A stretch of 64,000 nt of DNA from Paracoccus spongiarum. Its GTDB lineage: Bacteria > Pseudomonadota > Alphaproteobacteria > Rhodobacterales > Rhodobacteraceae. The stretch is taken from positions 78,345 through 142,344 of the forward strand of contig NZ_JAVAMQ010000011.1 in the NCBI RefSeq assembly GCF_030732095.1. Reading direction: 5' to 3'. The stretch's first letter is position 1; each line of letters starts with the position of its first letter. The translations under genes and the position numbers were made by a program. Of the stretch, positions 58,460 through 64,000 are shown piece after piece. Under the pieces are notes generated by a model. It did no database searches, had not been told where the DNA came from, and saw nothing but the letters and a program-made list of their open reading frames with translations.

Positions 58460-59715
58460 TCGGGAATGCTATCGCGCGCCAGCATTTCCTCAAATGTCGG
58501 TCGTGGGCGGATGACGGCGAAGTGATCGCCGCTGACCAGCACCTCGGGCACCAGCGGGCGCGAATTGTATTCCGAGGCCATCACGGCGCCGTAAGCCCCG
58601 GCCGATCGGAAGGCGACCAGATCGCCCGCGCCCAGCACCGGCAATTCGGCGCCCTTCTGGAAAGTGTCGCCCGATTCGCAGATTGGCCCCACCACGTCCA
58701 CACGCCGCAATCCGGCGCCGGGACGCGGCTCGACCAGCGGCACGATGTCGTGATGCGCCCCGTACATGGCCGGGCGCAGCAGGTCGTTCATCGCCGCGTC
58801 CACGATCAGGAAGTCGCGCCCCGCGCCCTCCTTCAGATAGATGACCTGCGCCAGCAGCACGCCGGCATTGCCGACGATGTTGCGCCCCGGCTCGATCTCG
58901 ATCTCGCAGCCCAGATCGCCCACCGTCTCGCGGATCACCCGCCCGTATTCCAGCGGCAGCGGCGGCGCGTTGTTGTCGCGCCGATAGGGGATGCCAAGCC
59001 CGCCGCCCAGATCCAGCCGGCTGATCGCGTGGCCATCCGCCCGCAGCGCGCGGGCCAGGTCCGCGACCTTGGCATAGGCCGCCCGGTAGGGGTCCAGATC
59101 GGTCAGCTGGCTGCCGATATGCACATCCACGCCGACCACCCGCAATCCGGGCAGGCCGGCCGCCTCGGCATAGACGTCGCGCGCCCGCGCGATCGGGATG
59201 CCGAACTTGTTGTCCGAGCGGCCGGTCGCGATCTTCTCATGCGTGCCGGCATCGACATCCGGGTTGACGCGGATCGCCACCGGCACCTCGGCGCCCATGC
59301 TCGTGGCCAGCCCCGACAGCGCCCGCATCTCGGGCTCGGATTCGATGTTGACCTGGCGGATGCCGCCCTCGATGGCCAGCCGCATCTCGGCCAGGGTCTT
59401 TCCGACGCCGGAAAAGACGATCCGCTCGCCCGGCACGCCCGCCGCCCTCGCGCGCAGATACTCGCCGCCCGAGACGACATCCATGCCGGCACCCATGTCG
59501 CCCAGCAGCTTCAGCACCGCCAGGTTCGAATTCGACTTGACCGCGAAGCAGACCAGATGATCGGTCCAGTCCAGCGCCTCGCGGAACAGGCCGAAATGGC
59601 GCCGCAGCGTCGCCGCCGAATAGACATAGACGGGCGTGCCCAGCTCGGCCGCGATCCGCGACAGGGGCACCTCCTCGGCGTGCAGCGTGCCGTCGCGGTA
59701 GTTGAAGTGATCCAC
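58450..59715 (-). CDS. lysA: Diaminopimelate decarboxylase
   Basis: 421 aa from a GTG at 59715, directly after the lipoprotein stop codon. PLP lysine in LVCFAVKSNSNLAVLK, HIGSQLTDLDPYRAAY, GGGLGIPYRRD, and CESGD in GPICESGDTFQ, which are the fold III decarboxylase landmarks. It makes L-lysine from meso-diaminopimelate, the last lysine step. The operon order is argH, lipoprotein, lysA, TIGR02302. Confidence 0.96.
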   Translation of the reverse strand: MDHFNYRDGTLHAEEVPLSRIAAELGTPVYVYSAATLRRHFGLFREALDWTDHLVCFAVKSNSNLAVLKLLGDMGAGMDVVSGGEYLRARAAGVPGERIVFSGVGKTLAEMRLAIEGGIRQVNIESEPEMRALSGLATSMGAEVPVAIRVNPDVDAGTHEKIATGRSDNKFGIPIARARDVYAEAAGLPGLRVVGVDVHIGSQLTDLDPYRAAYAKVADLARALRADGHAISRLDLGGGLGIPYRRDNNAPPLPLEYGRVIRETVGDLGCEIEIEPGRNIVGNAGVLLAQVIYLKEGAGRDFLIVDAAMNDLLRPAMYGAHHDIVPLVEPRPGAGLRRVDVVGPICESGDTFQKGAELPVLGAGDLVAFRSAGAYGAVMASEYNSRPLVPEVLVSGDHFAVIRPRPTFEEMLARDSIPEWL

Positions 59716-59865
59716 CTACAGCTCCGAGATCACGCCCATCGTCGCCTCACCCGAGATCGAGACGGTCGATTTGGGCGGCGTCGTCGGCGCGGCGGGCCGT
59801 TCGGGGGGGCCGTCCACCCCGCAGGCCGCAAGCCCGAGGATCGCGATCAGGGCCAGTCGCATCAT
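59716..59865 (-). CDS. Small LptM-like (LppL) lipoprotein
   Basis: 49 aa from the ATG at 59865 (a second ATG at 59862). Signal [15 protein letters not shown] with the lipobox LAAC, then the LptM-like pattern [10 protein letters not shown] (C-G-x-x-G-P-x-x-x-P). In other proteobacteria the LptM/LppL lipoprotein gene also sits at lysA, and E. coli LptM (YifL) assists LptD maturation. I infer the same here from position and motif. ATGA overlap with argH, zero gap to lysA. Confidence 0.75.
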   Translation of the reverse strand: MMRLALIAILGLAACGVDGPPERPAAPTTPPKSTVSISGEATMGVISEL

Positions 59866-61268
59866 GCCAGTTTCTCCTTCCAGCGGGTGATCTGCGCGCG
59901 CACCTGACCGGGTGCCGTGCCGCCATAGCTTTGCCGCGAGGCAACCGAATTGTGAACACCCAGAACGCCGAACACGTCGTCGGTGATCGCCGGGTTGACC
60001 GATTGCATGTCGGAAAGCGTCAGATCGGGCAGGTCGCAGCCCCGCGCCTCGGCCATCGCCACCAGCGATCCGGTGACGTGATGGGCCTCGCGGAAGGGCA
60101 GCCCGGCCTCGCGCACCAGCCAGTCGGCCAGATCGGTCGCGGTCGAGAAGCCGGCCGAGGCGGCGGCCTCCATCCGGTCGCGGTTCGCGGTCAGGTCCGA
60201 CAGCATCCCCGCCATCGCGGCCAGCGCCAGCATCAGGCTGTCGGCGGCGTCGAAGACCTGTTCCTTGTCCTCCTGCATGTCCTTGGAATAGGCCAGCGGC
60301 AGGCCCTTCATCACCGTGAACAGCGCCACCGTCGCGCCCAGGATGCGGCCGATCTTGGCGCGGATCAGCTCGGCCGCGTCGGGATTGCGCTTCTGCGGCA
60401 TGATCGACGATCCGGTGGACCATCTGTCCGACATCGACACGAAGCGGAACTGCGCCGAGGACCAGATCACCAACTCCTCGGACAGCCGCGACAGGTGGAC
60501 GGCGCAGATCGAGGCGGCCGACAGGAATTCCAGCGCGAAGTCGCGGTCGCTGACGGCATCGAGGCTGTTGGCCATCGGCCGGTCGAACTCCAGCGCGGCG
60601 GCGGTCGCCTGACGGTCGATGGGATAGCCGGTCCCGGCCAGTGCGGCGGCGCCAAGGGGCGATTCGTTCATCCGGGCGCGGGCGTCGCGAAAACGGCCCA
60701 GATCGCGGCCGAACATCTCGACATAGGCCATCATGTGATGACCCCATGTCACCGGCTGGGCGGTCTGCAGATGGGTGAAACCGGGCATCACCCAGTCCGC
60801 CCCCGCCTCGGCCTGGCCCAGCGCGGCACGGATCACAGCCTCCAGCGCCGCGATCGCCGCGTCGCACTGGTCGCGCACCCACAGCCGGAAATCCGTCGCC
60901 ACCTGGTCGTTGCGGGACCGTCCGGTATGCAGCCGGCCCGCCGGCTCTCCGATCAGATCCTTCAGCCGCGCCTCGACATTCATGTGAATGTCCTCAAGCG
61001 CCGTCGAGAACGGGAAATTTCCGGCCTCGATCTCTGACAACACCGTGAGAAGCCCTTCCCCGATCGCGCGGGCATCGCTATCGCTGATGATGCCCTGCGC
61101 GGCCAGCATCGCCGCATGGGCCCGGCTGCCCCGGATGTCCTGGGCGTAGAGCCTTCGGTCGAAGCCGATCGAGGCGTTGATCGCCTCCATGATCGCGTCG
61201 GGGCCGGAGGCGAAGCGGCCGCCCCACATCGTGTTGGCGGCGTCCCTGGTCTGCGGCCGGTCGGTCAT
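59862..61268 (-). CDS. argH: Argininosuccinate lyase
   Basis: 468 aa from the ATG at 61268. [20 protein letters not shown] at the start, [17 protein letters not shown], and the signature [16 protein letters not shown] with the catalytic Ser. It cleaves argininosuccinate to arginine and fumarate. First gene of the argH-lipoprotein-lysA-TIGR02302 operon; divergent from the thioredoxin-like gene with 22 bases between starts. Confidence 0.96.
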   Translation of the reverse strand: MTDRPQTRDAANTMWGGRFASGPDAIMEAINASIGFDRRLYAQDIRGSRAHAAMLAAQGIISDSDARAIGEGLLTVLSEIEAGNFPFSTALEDIHMNVEARLKDLIGEPAGRLHTGRSRNDQVATDFRLWVRDQCDAAIAALEAVIRAALGQAEAGADWVMPGFTHLQTAQPVTWGHHMMAYVEMFGRDLGRFRDARARMNESPLGAAALAGTGYPIDRQATAAALEFDRPMANSLDAVSDRDFALEFLSAASICAVHLSRLSEELVIWSSAQFRFVSMSDRWSTGSSIMPQKRNPDAAELIRAKIGRILGATVALFTVMKGLPLAYSKDMQEDKEQVFDAADSLMLALAAMAGMLSDLTANRDRMEAAASAGFSTATDLADWLVREAGLPFREAHHVTGSLVAMAEARGCDLPDLTLSDMQSVNPAITDDVFGVLGVHNSVASRQSYGGTAPGQVRAQITRWKEKLA

Positions 61269-61290
61269 TCGGAAGTCCTTCGGAGGTCTC

Positions 61291-61839
61291 ATGCTGCGTT
61301 CTGCCCTGCTTTATACGGCGCTGGTAATCGGTGCAAACACCGCCTTCGCGGGGGCCGTGGACTGGCCGGCGGCGCAGGCCGCCGGGCTGGCCAAGCTGGT
61401 GCCGTCCGAGGACGCGCCCCCGCTGCCCGGGACGACCTTCACCGACCCCGAGGGCAACACCCACGCCTTGTCCGACTATCGCGGCAAGGTCGTGCTGCTG
61501 AACTTCTGGGCCACCTGGTGCGCGCCCTGCCGCGAGGAAATGCCGTCGCTGGACGCCCTTCAGGCCGAAATGGGCGGCGACGACTTCCAGGTGGTGCCGG
61601 TGGCGACCGGCCGCAACGCCCCCGAAAAGATCGACCGCTTCTTCGCCGAGACCGGCGTCACGACCCTGCCGGTGCTGCTGGACCCGCGCCAGCAGCTGGC
61701 CCGCGACATGGGCGTTCTCGGCCTGCCGGTCAGCGTCCTGATCGACCGCGAGGGGCGCGAGGTCGCGCGCCTGCTGGGCGATGCCGACTGGGCCAGCGAG
61801 GCCGCGAAAGCCGTGATCAGACAGCTGACGGCCGAGTGA
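61291..61839 (+). CDS. Exported TlpA/ResA-like thioredoxin
   Basis: 182 aa from the ATG at 61291. A signal peptide ([20 protein letters not shown]) is followed by a TlpA fold: [20 protein letters not shown] with the CxxC active site (WCAPC), then cis-Pro in [17 protein letters not shown]. It is a periplasmic reductant or disulfide exchanger, typically for cytochrome c or copper-site maturation. Its last 23 bases overlap the convergent tag gene. Confidence 0.9.
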   Translation: MLRSALLYTALVIGANTAFAGAVDWPAAQAAGLAKLVPSEDAPPLPGTTFTDPEGNTHALSDYRGKVVLLNFWATWCAPCREEMPSLDALQAEMGGDDFQVVPVATGRNAPEKIDRFFAETGVTTLPVLLDPRQQLARDMGVLGLPVSVLIDREGREVARLLGDADWASEAAKAVIRQLTAE

Positions 61840-62389
61840 TCTCGGCATGGCGCGGGCATCCGGTCAGATGATCGTTGACCATGCCCGTCGCCTGCATGAA
61901 GGCGTAGGTAATGACCGGCCCGCAGAAGGCGAAGCCGCGCGCCTTCAGCGCCTTCGACATCGCGGTTGATTCGGGCGTGGCGGCCGGCACCTCGGCCGCC
62001 GAGGCAAAGCCGTTCACCACCGGATCGCCGCCGACGAAGGACCACAGCCACGGCGAGAACCCCGGCCCCGCCTCGATGTCCAGAAACAGCCGCGCGCCGC
62101 GGACCGTCGCCTCGATCTTGCCGCGATGGCGGATGATGCCGGGGTCCTGCAGGGCGCCCGCGATGCGGGCCTCGTCCCAGCCGGCGACCCTTTCGGGGTC
62201 GAAGCCGTCGAAGGCCGCGCGGAAATTGTCGCGCTTCCTGAGGATGGTGATCCAGCTCAGCCCGGCCTGAAATCCGTCAAGGACCAGCTTTTCCCACAGC
62301 GCGCGCGGGTCGCGTTCGGGAACGCCCCATTCCTGGTCGTGATAGGCGACATACAGCGGATCGGACCCGCACCAGCTGCAGCGTGGCAT
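61817..62389 (-). CDS. tag: DNA-3-methyladenine glycosylase I
   Basis: 190 aa. CSWCGSDPLYVAYHDQEWGV at the N-terminus and MVNDHLTGCPRH at the C-terminus supply the zinc ligands (C4, H17 and the C-terminal His and Cys). The core GFQAGLSWITILRKRDNFRA and GIIRHRGKI are typical. It excises 3-methyladenine from alkylated DNA. Position 38 is Asp where E. coli Tag has Glu38, a residue I recall as contacting the base. It overlaps the thioredoxin-like gene by 23 bases at the 3' ends. Confidence 0.93.
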   Translation of the reverse strand: MPRCSWCGSDPLYVAYHDQEWGVPERDPRALWEKLVLDGFQAGLSWITILRKRDNFRAAFDGFDPERVAGWDEARIAGALQDPGIIRHRGKIEATVRGARLFLDIEAGPGFSPWLWSFVGGDPVVNGFASAAEVPAATPESTAMSKALKARGFAFCGPVITYAFMQATGMVNDHLTGCPRHAEITRPSAV

Positions 62390-62445
62390 GACCTGTTAAC
62401 CTTGAGTTGAAAAAACCCTGCGCTTTCACGCGAAATTAGGGGATC

Positions 62446-63303
62446 ATGCGCAAAGTGCAAGGAAACGTCCGTGAGATGAGGCCCGATGTGAACGACGGCA
62501 CCCCGACCAAAGGCTCGCCCTTGGATTTTGCCATCGACCAGCAAAGCAGGATCACCCTGCCGGCCGTCCGCGCCGCGGTCGAGCGCGGCAACGGCGTTCT
62601 GGCCTACCAGCCCATCGTGCAGGCACAGCGCACCCAGCGCCCGGCCTTCTACGAGGGGTTGATCCGTATCATCGACGACAGCGGCCGGATCGTGCCGCTG
62701 AAGGATTTCATGCCGCTGGCCGAAACGACCGAACTGGGCCGGCAGATCGACTGCCTGTCGCTGGGGCTGGGCCTGCAGGCGCTGACCGAGGATCCGGCGC
62801 TGCGCCTGTCGATCAACATGTCGGCCCGCTCGATCGGCTATCCCGACTGGATCCGCACCCTGCGCCAGGGCATCGCCGAGGATGCGCATGTGGGCGAAAG
62901 GCTGATCCTCGAGATCACCGAAAGCTCGGCGATGGGCATGCCCGACCAGGTGCAGAACTTCATGCGCGAGGTGCAGCGCCACGGCATCAGTCTGGCGCTG
63001 GACGATTTCGGCGCGGGCTATACCTCGTTCCGCTACCTGCGCGACTTCTGCTTCGACATGATCAAGATCGACGGCCAGTTCATCCGCGCGATCGCCGAAC
63101 AGCCCGACAATCAGGTGCTGACCCGCGCGCTGATGTCGATCGGGCAGCATTTCGACATGTTCACCGTCGCCGAATCGGTCGAGACGGCCGAGGATGCAAG
63201 CTTCCTGATCGACAGCGGCATCGACTGCCTGCAGGGTTATTATTTCGGCGCCCCGACCATCGCGCCGCCGTGGAAGACGCCGCCCTCGGTCGCCCGGCGC
63301 TGA
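62446..63303 (+). CDS. Stand-alone EAL-domain c-di-GMP phosphodiesterase
   Basis: 285 aa, soluble, with no GGDEF or sensor domain. The metal/catalytic set is nearly complete: the EAL motif reads YEGLIRI (EGL), then SINMSARSI (Asn), LEITES (Glu), LALDDFGAGYTS (Asp-Asp), MIKIDG (Lys), AESVE (Glu) and LQGYYFG (Gln). This predicts hydrolysis of c-di-GMP to pGpG. The EGL for EAL change is a known tolerated variant. The N-terminal 40 residues are non-conserved. Confidence 0.87.
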   Translation: MRKVQGNVREMRPDVNDGTPTKGSPLDFAIDQQSRITLPAVRAAVERGNGVLAYQPIVQAQRTQRPAFYEGLIRIIDDSGRIVPLKDFMPLAETTELGRQIDCLSLGLGLQALTEDPALRLSINMSARSIGYPDWIRTLRQGIAEDAHVGERLILEITESSAMGMPDQVQNFMREVQRHGISLALDDFGAGYTSFRYLRDFCFDMIKIDGQFIRAIAEQPDNQVLTRALMSIGQHFDMFTVAESVETAEDASFLIDSGIDCLQGYYFGAPTIAPPWKTPPSVARR

Positions 63304-63327
63304 TCGCGCCACCGATCACACCCGCCC

Positions 63328-63348
63328 GCCCGGTGACGCCCACCGGGC
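63328..63348 (+). terminator. Hairpin after the EAL gene
   Basis: GCCCGGTG / CACCGGGC, a perfect 8-bp stem with the 5-base loop ACGCC, 25 bases after the EAL-gene stop. It lacks a T-run, so its strength as a terminator is uncertain. The following ~240 bases up to phaA hold nothing I recognise. Confidence 0.45.
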
Positions 63349-63586
63349 GACGCATGCCAGCAGATCAAGCCACCCGGACACCCCCGCCCGGACGCGCCCG
63401 ACTGGAGGCGCCTGACCGGCAACGCTCGGGCAGGGCATCGTCCCGTGGCCGGCCGCGAAACCTGCATGACGTGCAGCGAACCGGCGGCCATTGCCGCCGA
63501 TCTCCCCGATCTGCTTGACGCCACGGCGCGAACCCGCATCCTGTCCTCGATTCGCCGGAGCCTCGGCGTCGATGGAAGGAAGCCTC

Positions 63587-64000
63587 ATGACCAAAGCCGT
63601 TATTGTGTCCGCTGCCCGCACGCCGGTCGGCAGTTTCATGGGCGCGTTCGCGAACGTGCCGGCCCACGACCTCGGCGCGGCGGTGCTGCGCGAGGTGGTA
63701 TCCCGCTCGGGCGTCGACCCGGCAGAGGTCAGCGAGACCATCCTCGGCCAGGTGCTGACCGCCGCGCAAGGCCAGAACCCGGCCCGCCAGGCGCATATCA
63801 AGGCCGGCCTGCCGCAGGAATCCTCGGCCTGGCTGATCAACCAGGTCTGCGGCTCGGGTCTGCGCGCCGTCGGTCTTGCCGCGCAGCAGGTGATGCTGGG
63901 CGATGCGACGATCGTGCTGGCAGGCGGACAGGAAAGCATGTCGCTGGCCACCCATGCCGCCTATCTGCGCGCCGGCCAGAAGATGGGCGACATGCAGATG
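63587..64000 (+). CDS. phaA: Acetyl-CoA acetyltransferase / beta-ketothiolase (N-terminal part, runs off right edge)
   Basis: 138 residues visible from the ATG at 63587, which follows a GGAAGGA site; no stop before the edge. Typical thiolase start KAVIVSAARTPVGSFMGAF, the active-site Cys in INQVCGSGLRAVGLAA, and GGQESMSLATHAAYL. The enzyme condenses two acetyl-CoA to acetoacetyl-CoA, typically for PHB synthesis; the reverse reaction would use acetoacetyl-CoA. The next gene, often phaB, is outside the window. Confidence 0.9.
   Translation, partial: MTKAVIVSAARTPVGSFMGAFANVPAHDLGAAVLREVVSRSGVDPAEVSETILGQVLTAAQGQNPARQAHIKAGLPQESSAWLINQVCGSGLRAVGLAAQQVMLGDATIVLAGGQESMSLATHAAYLRAGQKMGDMQM

Noticed and set aside
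56330..58525. 731-residue plus-strand frame opposite the TIGR02302 gene
   Set aside because: It is a Leu/His/Arg-rich antisense shadow. The minus-strand frame has clear membrane helices and coiled-coil sequence.

Overview
The window reads as one 64 kb stretch of a high-GC alphaproteobacterial chromosome. The family is most likely Rhodobacteraceae (Rhodobacterales), and a Paracoccus-like organism fits best. This rests on very high GC, on family-typical gene neighbourhoods (pccB-lipoproteins-pccA with a nearby single-chain methylmalonyl-CoA mutase; DUF2849-cysI-cysH-DUF934-fpr; argH-small lipoprotein-lysA-TIGR02302; ftsE-ftsX-plsC), and on a palindromic intergenic element I associate with this family. 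No tRNA, rRNA, CRISPR array, intact insertion sequence or phage gene was seen.

Layout. 1-8.4 kb: a SUV3-like helicase running off the left edge, a TPR protein, an SCP2 protein, a lysophospholipase-like hydrolase, the phoH-ybeY-corC cluster and an alr-mlaE-mlaF operon. 8.4-17.5 kb: the propionyl-CoA/methylmalonyl-CoA pathway (pccB, pccA, mutase), with four small lipoproteins and an unknown protein between pccB and pccA and a PccR-like TTTGCAAA motif upstream. 17.6-26.5 kb: homoserine dehydrogenase, a possible HEPN-like protein, a lytic transglycosylase, ssb, a leucine-dehydrogenase-type enzyme, an EamA transporter, a metal-binding mini-protein, a sirtuin and an EEP-fold hydrolase. 26.5-31.2 kb: a cobalamin riboswitch followed by btuB-btuF-btuC-btuD, which supplies the cofactor needed by the mutase. 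31.2-34 kb: an orphan ParA, an ABM-domain protein, an M19 dipeptidase and an Lrp-type regulator. 34-38 kb: assimilatory sulfate reduction. 38.2-40.4 kb: a long OmpA-domain protein.

40.4-52.6 kb is an accessory catabolic island. It starts with a roughly 1.5 kb gene graveyard (remnants of a TRAP permease, a biotin carboxylase, a PxpB subunit and an aspartate aminotransferase). Then comes one nine-gene minus-strand operon, catB-catC-catA-benABCD-MFS transporter-enol-lactonase-BKACE, divergent from a LysR regulator and carrying a perfect ATAC-N7-GTAT operator. The cluster takes benzoate to 3-oxoadipate. It has no pcaIJ or pcaF; a BKACE-family (DUF849) beta-keto acid cleavage enzyme sits in their place. 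I infer that this enzyme may cleave 3-oxoadipate with acetyl-CoA, and this is the most interesting hypothesis in the window.

52.6-64 kb: plsC, ftsX, ftsE, a zinc-ribbon membrane protein, a TIGR02302 protein whose N-terminus is encoded by a copy of the intergenic repeat, lysA, an LptM-like lipoprotein, argH, a TlpA-like thioredoxin, tag, an EAL-domain protein and the start of an acetyl-CoA acetyltransferase gene.
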